From CAVVMA01 sp963788205 (GTDB lineage: Bacteria > Desulfobacterota > Binatia > Binatales > Binataceae), in NCBI GenBank assembly GCA_963788205.1, contig CAWBGG010000002.1:992001-1056000 (forward strand): 64,000 nt of DNA, read 5' to 3'. Shown here in pieces: positions 9,078 through 17,068 of this stretch. The position numbers and the translations under genes are program-made. The first letter of the stretch is position 1. Every line of letters begins with the position of its first letter. The notes under the pieces are model-generated. The model was not told the DNA's origin, made no database searches, and saw nothing but the letters and a program-made list of their open reading frames with translations.

Positions 9078-9995
9078 CTAGCAGGTTCCGCCGGTGCCGG
9101 TGCACAGGTTCGTGCAGGTTTCGGTGCCGCTACTGTTAGTATTCGCAACGCTGCCGTTGTACATCGAATTGTTACAGTAGCCGGAGTTCATCCCTTCCGA
9201 CATGTTGGTCTGATTATTGGAGATGGAATTGAAAATTTCGTTATCGCGACTTCCGCCCACGATCCCGTTCCCGGCGTTGCTGTCAACGACATTGGCCTCG
9301 AGCACGCAATTGGCGCCGCAATCCAAGCCGTCGCCGCTCCCGGAACCGCTACAACTCGTACTCTCCTCCCAGCCGTTGCAGTAGGAGATGTTGTAGTCGG
9401 CCAGAGAATTATCGCCCAGGGTTATACCGGTGCCTCCGCTGCTGCCCTCGCCGTTGCTATATGACTTCACCTGCCGGACGATATCCTCTCCACCGTTGCC
9501 GGAGGCCCCGAGCTGCACTCCCGCGCCGCCGAAGTTCGTCACCGTTCCGTTCATTAAGGTGATGTCGGTGTTGCAGCTGCCGCTGGGGCACGCGTCGATC
9601 CCGATGCAGGAGCCGCTCTGGGGCCCGCTCACCCGGTAGCCGTTGAGGTTAAGCGTGACGTGGCTGGCCTGGATCTGAATCCCGTCGGTGTTGGCGCTGC
9701 TCTGCGGGACATTACCGATCAGCTTGTACGCGCCGGAGGTTGTGATCTTGCACGCCGCGTTAATTCCGGACGACGAGGAGCAGACGGTGCTAGGCGCCGT
9801 GCACGAGGAAATCAACGGGCCTGTAGTCGGTGCGTCAATTTGCGTACCGGTACGGTTCGCTATCACCGGTGTCTTGTCCTGCGCGGCAGCGCCGGAATTG
9901 ATGCTGATTAGAGCGGCTATTGCAGCAAACGCTCCCAAGAGCAGCAGAGGTCGCCGCGAGCGAATTCGCGATTTCGATTTGATCACTTTCTTCAT
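9078..9995 (-). CDS. Secreted right-handed beta-helix protein, copy 2
   Basis: 305 residues. A basic N-terminus and hydrophobic core (RPLLLLGAFAAIAALISINSGAAAQ) form a signal peptide. The body resembles the neighbouring 233-residue protein: SSCTAPSTVC, ACKITTSGAYKL, HVTLNLNGYRVSGP, DITLMNGTVTNFGGAGVQLG and NGIVGGSRDNEIF. Cys pairs are frequent, up to the last residue. A strong AGGAGG lies 6 nt before the ATG. Both genes read in the same direction 69 bp apart and probably form one transcript. Function unknown; the beta-helix suggests carbohydrate contact or a structural surface role (inference). Confidence 0.75.
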   Translation of the reverse strand: MKKVIKSKSRIRSRRPLLLLGAFAAIAALISINSGAAAQDKTPVIANRTGTQIDAPTTGPLISSCTAPSTVCSSSSGINAACKITTSGAYKLIGNVPQSSANTDGIQIQASHVTLNLNGYRVSGPQSGSCIGIDACPSGSCNTDITLMNGTVTNFGGAGVQLGASGNGGEDIVRQVKSYSNGEGSSGGTGITLGDNSLADYNISYCNGWEESTSCSGSGSGDGLDCGANCVLEANVVDSNAGNGIVGGSRDNEIFNSISNNQTNMSEGMNSGYCNNSMYNGSVANTNSSGTETCTNLCTGTGGTC

Positions 9996-10458
9996 CGGCT
10001 CCTCCTAGCCGGCGAGGCCGGCCTCGTATTTTCGGCGGACGAAACCGCTCCTGTTGATTCCTCTGGCCTCACTCTCTCATAGACCGTCTTCCTCCTTACG
10101 CGGGGCGTGGGTTCACCGAGCCGTCCAGAGGTGTCTGCCGAAGTCCAAACCGTGGTTCCCAATGCTTTCGGCTCGGAGTTGACCTCAATTCCGCGTGCAG
10201 ACTGTGCGCGGAATGTAGATCAGCCGGCTCGACGCGTCCAATACTTTGTTTCTATCGAGCGCCCATAGCCAAAAGCTATCGACGCTGCTTTCGTGGTGGC
10301 TGGCACCGCGCGATAAGCTGATGCGGGCACCGGACCGAATCGCGCCGCACAGTCTGGTTGCTAAACAGTCGCTGAACGGGGAACTGTAAGCGCCGTTGCG
10401 GCGGTTGGAGATGAAAACAACTCTGGCGGAGTGCCGGTGACAGCAGCGCGGAACGGCG
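9996..10458. other. Intergenic region upstream of beta-helix gene 2
   Basis: About 460 bp with no reading frame that looks coding. It must hold the promoter of the minus-strand beta-helix pair. I see no clear -35/-10 pair, terminator or repeat. Confidence 0.5.
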
Positions 10459-11382
10459 CTAGCGGGCCGTGGTTGAGACCTGCCTTACGACCTGAAGGTA
10501 TTCTTGCAACAGAGGTGAATGATTGTCCGCGCGCCACACGGCGCAGCACTCGATCCCGATCGGCGGCTTCGGAGTCAGGAAGACAACGCCCTGGCACCGA
10601 AGCGACCTGATTTGTTCGGGGATCAGCGCCATTCCAACCCCGGCCGCTACCAGCGCGAGCAGCGTGGCTTCAGTATTCACTTTTTGCACGATCCTCCGGG
10701 TCAGCCCGGCCTCTTCGCAAACCTGGCGGATCCATTCGTCATAGTCCGGATGCGATTGGGCTGACAGGCTTACCAGCAGGAGCGGTTTCAAGCCGGCGAG
10801 ACTGATCGTGCGTTTTCGGGCCAGCGGACTGCTCGCCGAGACTGCAAGCACCGCTGTATAGCGCGCCACGCATTCCGCTCGGAGGTCCGTTCCTGTGAGA
10901 GCTTCGCCGCCGCGAACGAAACCAAGGTCGATCCTGTGCTCCTCAAGGGCGCGAAGCTGCTCCGCGCGCCCCAGATTGGACAGAGTCACGGTGACGTTCG
11001 GATGAAGGTTTCTGTAACGCGCCAAGGTGGCGGGCAGCATTTGATAGAGAAAGCTCGGAGGGCACGCGACGCTGAGCGTCGCCGCCTGGCGCCGGGTCTG
11101 GCGCTGAACGGACTCGACACTCCTGCTACTCAACTCAACGATTTGCCGGGCGTCGTTCAGAAATGCGCGCCCCGGTTCGGTCAGAGTCACCGCGCCCCTC
11201 GTACGTTCGAAAAGCCGAACCCCGAGCTCCGCCTCGAGGTTCTTGACTTGCCTGGTCAACGAGGGTTGCGCGACATGCAGCCTGGCCGCGGCCCGCGTGA
11301 AATGCAGCTCTTCGGCGACCGCGACGAAATCGCGCAAATGTCGAAGCTCCAGATTTACCGGCCCCCACCGGCCGCGCGACAC
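10459..11382 (-). CDS. LysR-family transcriptional regulator
   Basis: 307 residues. The N-terminal winged helix-turn-helix is textbook: LRHLRDFVAVAEELHFTRAA, then LHVAQPSLTRQVKNLEAELG and LFERTRGAVTLTEPG. The C-terminal substrate-binding domain has LARYRNLHPNVTVTL, RIDLGFVRGG and VAAGVGMALIPEQI. LTTRs usually regulate a divergent neighbour. Here the divergent side (11383-11809) holds no intact gene, only an IS5 remnant, so the original target may be lost (inference). The ligand is not predictable. GTG 11382 is the start in frame; the first eight residues are probably not conserved. Confidence 0.92.
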   Translation of the reverse strand: MSRGRWGPVNLELRHLRDFVAVAEELHFTRAAARLHVAQPSLTRQVKNLEAELGVRLFERTRGAVTLTEPGRAFLNDARQIVELSSRSVESVQRQTRRQAATLSVACPPSFLYQMLPATLARYRNLHPNVTVTLSNLGRAEQLRALEEHRIDLGFVRGGEALTGTDLRAECVARYTAVLAVSASSPLARKRTISLAGLKPLLLVSLSAQSHPDYDEWIRQVCEEAGLTRRIVQKVNTEATLLALVAAGVGMALIPEQIRSLRCQGVVFLTPKPPIGIECCAVWRADNHSPLLQEYLQVVRQVSTTAR

Positions 11383-11809
11383 CTGGTTTGCCTGAGGAAG
11401 CTGCCGATGGTCTCACACAGAATTCCCGTTTGGACGCCCGCGCCGGAACCTTTATTCAGCGCCCGCCAAACAGAGTCACAAAGAGAACAGATCGATGCAG
11501 CGTCTCATCAACGCTCCGCCGGAGACCTGGTCGCGCCTCGCATTCACTGGCCCGGTTGCCAGTCGCCACTCAACCGAGGGTTGCCTGTTGGATACTATTC
11601 GTCAAGAGCCAAAGTGAGTTGCGCTGAAAACTTCACGGCGAGGAAACTCGGATGCAATGCGCAATTCAGGACCACAATGCCGGCGGCCGTGCGCCGCACC
11701 TGGCGACGTTGGGTGTCGTCGGGCTTGCCGAGAGAACCTCTGCACAAGTGACTCGATTTAGCGGATAGTAGGACGATCGCTGAGCGGCCGATGAGGGGGA
11801 GGAGATGGG
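11383..11809. other. Intergenic region between LysR gene and IS5 remnant
   Basis: About 430 bp. Frames are open on both strands but none has a recognisable domain. The end (GGGGGAGGAGATGGG before 11810) is a good ribosome site for the transposase remnant. Nothing else identified. Confidence 0.45.
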
Positions 11810-11995
11810 ATGAGCGAGCATGGGAGGTTCGCGTCGGTGGCTTGGAACCAGAAAGAGAAAGTGACTCGATGGAAGCGATTCCCGGCCGAGATGGACGCGG
11901 TGATTCCGTGGGCGCGGCCGATCGCGCTGATCGCGCCTCACCACCCCAAGCCGGGAGCCGCAGGCAACCGCTGGGGCTGGAGAAGACGCTGCGCA
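11810..11995 (+). pseudogene. IS5-family transposase N-terminal remnant
   Basis: The first ~60 codons resemble the N-terminal region of IS5-type transposases: KVTRWKRFPAEMDAVIPWA and PIALIAPHHPKPG, where intact proteins have an FL.EMD.VIPW...LIEPHYPK pattern. After a frame change near 11965 the motif continues in the next frame as RRQPLGLEKTLRI (RPLGLEKMLRIY in the family). The DDE catalytic part is absent and the sequence runs directly into the tail of an NLLRNGDF-family gene. It is a dead fragment. No terminal inverted repeat or target duplication was found. Confidence 0.72.
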
Positions 11996-12042
11996 TCGCG
12001 GACTGGCTCGTACTTCGCGCGCCGCGTGCCGCAACGTGAAAG
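11996..12042 (+). repeat. 3'-end repeat C, distal copy (fossil tail of an NLLRNGDF gene)
   Basis: Encodes ADWLVLRAPRAAT and a stop, matching AGWLVLRPPGAAT at the end of the intact gene at 4860-5549, about 41 of 47 bases identical with no gaps. The stop overlaps the GTG start of GT39 (GTGA), so the ancestral order was NLLRNGDF gene then GT39 with translational coupling. The rest of this copy is missing. Confidence 0.75.
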
Positions 12043-13520
12043 CCCTCGCGGGCCAATTGACCTGCGAAGCCGATGCCGTCGGCACCCCCGCGCCGGCGGC
12101 GTCAACCCGATGGTCGCGGGCCGACACCGCGATCGTCGGGGTGCTGCTCGCGATCGCGGCGCTTACCCGCGCCTGGCATCTGGGCCATCCCGGCGCGACG
12201 GTATTCGACGAAATGTACTTCGTCGGCGACGGTGGCGCTTATCTGCGCGGTGAGCAGTTCATCGATCCCCATCCGGCGCTCGAGTCGCAACTGATCGCAC
12301 TGAGCATGCGGCTCTTCGGTACGGCCAATCCGTGGGCATGGCGATTACCCGACGCGATCGCCGGAACCGCGCTGGTCGCGATCACTTACGCCCTCGCTCG
12401 CCGGATGTTCCAGTCGCGCCTGGCTGGCGCGCTGGCCGCCTCGTTCGTCGTGCTCGACGGCGCGTTCCTGGTCGATTCGCGGGTCGCCGTGCCGGAAATC
12501 ATCTATATAACTCTCGCCGCGCTTTCGTATCTGCTCCTCTTCCGCTTTATCCAGAGTTCCAATCCGTACCGCGAGCGGCGCACGCTTTTGGCGCTGGGAA
12601 TCGCGATAGGGCTCTGCCTTGGCGCCAAGCTGCTGCTTCCCGGCATTAGCTTCCTGCTCGTCCTGGGATTTCTAATCTATGCGACGGCAACCCGATGGCC
12701 GGCACTACGCCGCGGACTCACAGGCGCGCGCACGCGACTCATCATCGGCACAACGCTCCTGGTCGGCGCGACCGCTGCGCTGGGATATTTTGCCGTGTTC
12801 ATACCGAACTACTTGCTCCTCGGATGGCGCGGAATCGGCGGTCTGACCGGATACTACAACGACGTCGTATGGTTCGAGCAAAGCGTCACCGGGATGACCG
12901 ACCCGCGCAGTTCACCATGGTGGAGCTGGCCCTTGATGGCGCGGCCGTTCAGCTATTGGCACGAGACCGCGGGCCCGCTTAGCGCGATCTGGTTTGGAGG
13001 CAACCCAATCTTATGGTGGGGCGCGCTCGCCGCGATGTGCATCACGACCGCGCGAATGGTCTCGCGGCCGAATCTCGCCGGCGCCTTCGTAGTGATCGGC
13101 TACTGCGGCTGCCTACTCATCGTAGCTCCGATCGCGCGCGGGATGTACCTGTATCACTACATGCCGGCGCTCTTCCTCGGCTTTCTGGCGTTAGCCAATG
13201 TCACCAGCGATTGTTGGCAAGGTCAAGCGCGGCGATGGGAGCAAGCCCTGCTCCTGGCCGCGATCGTCCCCGCAGCAGGACTCGCGATCGGTGGAGCCTA
13301 CGGAATGGCCGCGATGGCCACGCTAGCGCTCGCCGCCGCCACGATCACATGGCAGAACCGCGGCCGCCTGGTATGCGCCACGTTCGTCGCCGCCGCACTA
13401 ACCGCCTTCATCTACTTCGTCCCGATTTGGATGGGCCTGCCGATCTCGCAATCCACGTTGGACGCCCGAATGTGGCTACACGGCCCCGGCCTTTACGATT
13501 GGACGTACGAATCTCGATGA
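12036..13520 (+). CDS. GT39 (PMT-type) membrane glycosyltransferase, copy 1
   Basis: 494 residues, roughly 10-12 hydrophobic helices. It belongs to the dolichyl-phosphate-mannose:protein mannosyltransferase-like family (GT-C fold): the acidic motif in ATVFDEMYFVGDG after the first helix, IDPHPALESQLIAL, SSPWWSWPLMARPFSYW and YLYHYMPALFLGFLA. Such enzymes move a sugar from a polyprenyl-phosphate carrier to protein or lipid acceptors on the outer face of the membrane. A paralogue at 27267-28745 aligns along its whole length, including the N-terminus (KALAG versus KSVAG), which supports the GTG start at 12036. That start overlaps the fossil NLLRNGDF stop. Acceptor unknown. Confidence 0.88.
   Translation: MKALAGQLTCEADAVGTPAPAASTRWSRADTAIVGVLLAIAALTRAWHLGHPGATVFDEMYFVGDGGAYLRGEQFIDPHPALESQLIALSMRLFGTANPWAWRLPDAIAGTALVAITYALARRMFQSRLAGALAASFVVLDGAFLVDSRVAVPEIIYITLAALSYLLLFRFIQSSNPYRERRTLLALGIAIGLCLGAKLLLPGISFLLVLGFLIYATATRWPALRRGLTGARTRLIIGTTLLVGATAALGYFAVFIPNYLLLGWRGIGGLTGYYNDVVWFEQSVTGMTDPRSSPWWSWPLMARPFSYWHETAGPLSAIWFGGNPILWWGALAAMCITTARMVSRPNLAGAFVVIGYCGCLLIVAPIARGMYLYHYMPALFLGFLALANVTSDCWQGQARRWEQALLLAAIVPAAGLAIGGAYGMAAMATLALAAATITWQNRGRLVCATFVAAALTAFIYFVPIWMGLPISQSTLDARMWLHGPGLYDWTYESR
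13407..13520 (+). repeat. 3'-end repeat A, proximal copy (inside GT39)
   Basis: The final 38 codons of GT39 including the stop. A second directly repeated copy lies at 16881-16995, about 93 of 115 aligned positions identical. The two copies flank the TIR/zeta gene block. Confidence 0.85.
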
Positions 13521-13726
13521 ACCATGCTAATCCGAGCGATCAAATCAAGCACGGCCCGGTGCCAAAGTCGCGGCCAGACACGTTTCGTTGGTTGCCGGAC
13601 TCGCGCTGGTACCACCGTGAAGGGGCGGTGAACCGTCATGGTTGGCAATAACCCGCTGCTGAGTAGCTTGATAGCCGTCACAGACTTGCTGGAATGTAAG
13701 AACTGAGATTAGGCTAACAGCGACGA

Positions 13727-14971
13727 ATGCTCGACCAAGAAGCAATGCAGATCGTCCGGAAACGGCTCGCGGCTGAGGCGTCCAGGCGTTACCATCTCTT
13801 TGGTGCCGGACTTCAACGAGTTCAAGGCGAGCTTGCGACGAAGGGGCTCGGACGATCTGGCGCGCTCATCCAGGCCGTCGCCGACGTGTGCGCGAAAGAA
13901 ATAGAGGATGCCAGCGACCGGCTCTGGGAGATCGTTCGCGAGCTGCTTCGGGAGACCAATGGAGCCCCCTCGGATGAAGCGGTCAAGGCGCTTTACGGTC
14001 AAATCGACGAACTGTGGATACCTTATTGCTCTGCGGAGCCCGAGCGGCAGTTTGAGGCGTTCTGCCAGCGTGACGGCATCAGTCCGTCACTGAAGACGGC
14101 CACCCATTTCTACGATCGCAGTATCGGTGCGCGCATGCGGATCCATTCCGAGGCCGAACAGTTCGTCCGCTCGCTGCGCAACCGGCTCCGGGATAAAACT
14201 GCCCACGATCATCAAGGCCGGAATGATAAAGTGTTCTTGAGCCATGCCGCGTCCGACGAGCACATAGCCTCGCTATTGAAGGCAGAGATCGAGCGTCGCC
14301 TGCCCGGCGTAAGGGTATTCTGTTCGAGTGATCCCACGGACCTGCCGCCCGGCACCAAGTGGTCCCCGAAGATTCAAGAAGCTCTGCAAGAGTCGACCAT
14401 GCTAATCTTCGTCGCGTCGGCGCGTGGCCTGCAGCGGCCGTGGGTCTGGTTCGAGTGCGGAACCTTCTGGTTCACCGGAAAGAAGATCATGCCGCTCTGC
14501 CTCGGCGAGGTTCGAAAAAACGCCCTCCGCCCGCCCCTCTCGGAGTTACAGGCAATCAACGGCGACGAATCCAGCGACTTGAAGACCGCCTTTGAGGTCG
14601 CCGCCGCAGCCGCTGGCTCGACCGTTTCTGACGCCTCCGATCTAAACAGTCTTTCCGAAAAGCTGAAGCAGTTGGATCGCGAAGCCGCCGCTGTTTTGAG
14701 CCCTTCGTCTGGCTGGCTGGGCGCCGAATGGAAAGGAAAGTTCCTCGCTTACGAGGGCCCGTACGAAGCCCTTCCGCGGATCGAAGATCACAATTTTGAA
14801 ACCTCTATGCAGGGAGCTCTGAAGGCGGCCGGCTACGATGTTGCCCTTTACGACGAGAACAATTTTCCGGCGATCGGCGATAAGGGCCGTTTCGTCCAGC
14901 TGACGGACAAGAAATCGTGGCGGTGCCGCGTCGCTCGCGGTAACATGTGGCTCATTACGCGGCAGGCCTAG
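13727..14971 (+). CDS. TIR-domain protein, probable NAD-consuming defence effector
   Basis: 414 residues. A helical N-terminal region (~1-165) with no recognised domain is followed by a TIR domain at about 167-270: KVFLSHAASDEHIASLLKA, VRVFCSSDPTDLPPG, TMLIFVASARGLQRPWVWFE and KKIMPLCLGEV. The Glu in VWFECG sits where bacterial TIR NADases keep the catalytic Glu (inference). The C-terminal ~140 residues are of unknown type. TIR proteins in phage defence typically degrade NAD or make signalling nucleotides. It starts 206 bp after GT39 and is the first cargo gene between the two copies of repeat A. The ribosome site is weak. Confidence 0.82.
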   Translation: MLDQEAMQIVRKRLAAEASRRYHLFGAGLQRVQGELATKGLGRSGALIQAVADVCAKEIEDASDRLWEIVRELLRETNGAPSDEAVKALYGQIDELWIPYCSAEPERQFEAFCQRDGISPSLKTATHFYDRSIGARMRIHSEAEQFVRSLRNRLRDKTAHDHQGRNDKVFLSHAASDEHIASLLKAEIERRLPGVRVFCSSDPTDLPPGTKWSPKIQEALQESTMLIFVASARGLQRPWVWFECGTFWFTGKKIMPLCLGEVRKNALRPPLSELQAINGDESSDLKTAFEVAAAAAGSTVSDASDLNSLSEKLKQLDREAAAVLSPSSGWLGAEWKGKFLAYEGPYEALPRIEDHNFETSMQGALKAAGYDVALYDENNFPAIGDKGRFVQLTDKKSWRCRVARGNMWLITRQA

Positions 14972-15042
14972 GGTCAGCTGACGCAGCCTCCGCCCAAAGG
15001 TCTAGATTAGGACTGAAACTCGGCAACAGCAGGAACGACGAT

Positions 15043-15633
15043 ATGAGCGAGTGCCGCGAGGGGATAGTTCTCGACTTCGCCAAATGGACAGCGCTTTCTG
15101 CCCTCCGCTCGGGCTCGCCTTTAAAGTCGAAGGTCGACGTTTACCCGTTGCTTGATAGCGTCCAGTTCCGAGACGTCCTTCGCGGATCGGAGCGGATCAC
15201 CACGGCGGAGTTTGATGCTTGGCACCAGGCGGCGGTTCACGCTCTATGCGCGCGCGACCCACGCGTCGGAGTCGGTTGGGCCGCGAAGCTGATTAACGTG
15301 TACCTGAAGACCGCGGCCTACGTCGGCGGGATGGGCCTGCCGGGCCTGAAGGAATCGCTTCATCCGCCAATCGACGCCGGCCTCTGGGACGGCCTGGGCG
15401 AACGGTTCCGAGACAACGCCGCGATCCTCGCGGAAGTCCATTGCGTCCGCCGGATCAAGGACATCTGCGACTACCCCACGTACCTCCGCATCATCAACGG
15501 GTGCCGGATAGCGTCGACCGAACTGCGCTGTCTTCTGATCGAGGTCGAGCAGCTATGGCTGGGGCCAGTGACACCGGGGGGCAAGCATCGCGCATGCACC
15601 CGCCCCGTCGGGGCGTATTGCCGGCTGGTATAA
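15043..15633 (+). CDS. Protein of unknown function downstream of TIR gene
   Basis: 196 residues, soluble, not recognised. Central conserved-looking blocks are VGVGWAAKLINVYLKTAAYV, GLKESLHPPIDAGLW and VRRIKDICDYPTYLRIINGC; the protein is mainly helical with many aromatic positions. ATG 15043 follows AGGAACGACGAT; an earlier in-frame start at 14947 would overlap the TIR gene and adds poor sequence. It is 71 bp downstream on the same strand as the TIR gene, so one operon is likely. Whether it regulates the TIR effector, senses a trigger or is an independent module is unknown. The last ~15 residues are Arg/Gly-rich and may not be native. Confidence 0.6.
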   Translation: MSECREGIVLDFAKWTALSALRSGSPLKSKVDVYPLLDSVQFRDVLRGSERITTAEFDAWHQAAVHALCARDPRVGVGWAAKLINVYLKTAAYVGGMGLPGLKESLHPPIDAGLWDGLGERFRDNAAILAEVHCVRRIKDICDYPTYLRIINGCRIASTELRCLLIEVEQLWLGPVTPGGKHRACTRPVGAYCRLV

Positions 15634-15861
15634 CTCGCCGCACCCGATCAAAACTCCGACGACGGCGCAGCCACTTTGCACACACCCCCTCACTCCCGCC
15701 GAATCTCGGGATCCCGCAATGTCTGGTAGCCGCACCAAAGTTTGGCTGACTTTTGCGCGGACCTCGTAGGGAGAATCTGTTGAATTTCAAGCCCAAAATG
15801 GGCGTTTCGAGCCGACAATGTCCCTCTGTCCAAACCTCAGCGATTGGACTACGCTGAATTT

Positions 15862-16095
15862 ATGGGTTCGGCTCCCGCCAAACGTGCCCGCTCTGCCAAA
15901 GTGGGCGAGACCAGCGAGCGACACTCCGAAGACAATATGACCTTCGCCGGGTTCTTCTCTCACTCAGGCGCCGCATGGCTCGCTGAGGTCGCAAACGGTG
16001 CGATCTGCGCGGCCAAGGCCCGTCTTCATTCGCTCGGGATCAGACCCGAGGATCCTCCCTCTGATAAAGAGGATCCAAGATTCAAGCTAAGATAA
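15862..16095 (+). CDS. Small ORF before zeta-like toxin, candidate antitoxin
   Basis: 77 residues from ATG 15862 (TTG 15844 also possible). The first half is charged (KRARSAKVGETSERHSED), the second a helix-like AAWLAEVANGAICAAKARLH, and the end is acidic/basic (PEDPPSDKEDPRFKLR). It is not similar to classical epsilon antitoxin by eye. Its only support as an antitoxin is position: it ends 10 bp before the toxin-like gene and the two probably share translation. Unrecognised family. Confidence 0.5.
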   Translation: MGSAPAKRARSAKVGETSERHSEDNMTFAGFFSHSGAAWLAEVANGAICAAKARLHSLGIRPEDPPSDKEDPRFKLR

Positions 16096-16105
16096 GCCTC
16101 CCCTC

Positions 16106-16765
16106 TTGCCTTGGCTGATCTTGGTCGCAGGCCCAAACGGGGCCGGTAAGACAACGCTCACGGGCGCTGCCGATTTCCAGAATGCCCTGAAACTTTTCCC
16201 GAACGGTCCGGCGCGGCTCTTGAACCCGGACGATCTCGCAAAGCAATACGCCCTCGGGAACCCGCAAGCCAGCGCGGACGAGGCGAACCTCTGGGCGGCG
16301 AATGAGATTCTTGCTCAAGCTCGGAATTGCATAGCGGCCGGAGTGAATGTCGTCGCTGAAACCGTTCTCAGCAGTAACAAGTATGAGCAGATCCTCCAGG
16401 AGGCCCGAAGTCAAGGCTACAAGCTCGGGATGATCTATCTTGCCCTGGAGAGTGCCGCCGTTTCCGAGGCACGAGTAGCCAACCGCGTAGCCAGCGGAGG
16501 TCATTCGGTTCCAACGGATCGAATTCGGCCGCGCTTCGAACGCTCGCTGGGCTTTCTGGTGAAGTTCTCTCCCTCGATGGACGGGATGCTCGTCTATCTC
16601 AGCACCTCGAATAGCGGATTGACGCTTCTCGTGGAGAAACTTCAAGGGCAAGTTCTGTGGCACGCGGGCCCGAAGTTTCCCGAGTTGAAGGCCAGGCTTG
16701 GCGCAATAGACCCACCGCAAACGGGGCCGGCAACCGGCGGCATGCCTTTCCCGCCAAGGCCCTAG
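16106..16765 (+). CDS. Zeta-toxin-like P-loop kinase
   Basis: 219 residues. The N-terminus has a Walker A motif (LVAGPNGAGKTTLTG), then LLNPDDLAKQY and the VVAETVLSSNKYEQIL strand-loop, as in zeta toxin/PezT-like enzymes that phosphorylate peptidoglycan UDP-sugar precursors. GMIYLALESAAVSEARVANR and an Arg-rich RIRPRFERSLG follow as a probable lid. TTG 16106 is the first start after the upstream stop, so the start codon is weak. The C-terminal ~25 residues are Pro/Gly-rich. It sits with a short upstream ORF as a possible toxin-antitoxin pair inside the repeat-A block. Confidence 0.8.
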   Translation: MPWLILVAGPNGAGKTTLTGAADFQNALKLFPNGPARLLNPDDLAKQYALGNPQASADEANLWAANEILAQARNCIAAGVNVVAETVLSSNKYEQILQEARSQGYKLGMIYLALESAAVSEARVANRVASGGHSVPTDRIRPRFERSLGFLVKFSPSMDGMLVYLSTSNSGLTLLVEKLQGQVLWHAGPKFPELKARLGAIDPPQTGPATGGMPFPPRP

Positions 16766-16880
16766 ACCTTCGGAATCAGTTGCGTTCTACAGCATCGCGC
16801 ACGGGAACCCGCGCACACGGCACGAATTTCGCGGGCTCCCCCTGAGAACGCCGAAGATCACAGACTGTTGCCGGACCGAG

Positions 16881-16995
16881 TTCGTCTCCTTTGTGCCGAT
16901 TTGGATGAGACTCCCGATCTCGCAATCCTCTTTCCGACGTCCGGATGTGGCTGCATGGACCCGGGCTTTACGATTGGACACCTGAATCTCGGTGA
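16881..16995 (+). repeat. 3'-end repeat A, distal copy (fossil GT39 tail)
   Basis: Reads VPIWMRLPISQS..., then after a 1-nt insertion MWLHGPGLYDWTPESR and a stop, matching the intact GT39 C-terminus. Many differences are third-position (for example CTA/CTG, CAC/CAT, GGC/GGA), so this tail diverged as part of a functional gene before it was cut off. It lies on the far side of the TIR/zeta cargo. Confidence 0.85.
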
Positions 16996-17068
16996 ACGGT
17001 CCGAGTCCCTCTCTCAGTCACTCAGTCTTCTCTCGGCATGTCGCCCTGGGCGCCTTGTCAGCCAGCTC

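Noticed and set aside
11595..12127. Minus-strand frames across the IS5 remnant
   Set aside because: Low-complexity Ser/Arg composition, and they run opposite to the recognisable transposase fragment.
13521..16880. A site-specific integrase or transposase on the TIR/zeta island
   Set aside because: Looked for tyrosine/serine recombinase or DDE motifs in all frames of the block and saw none.
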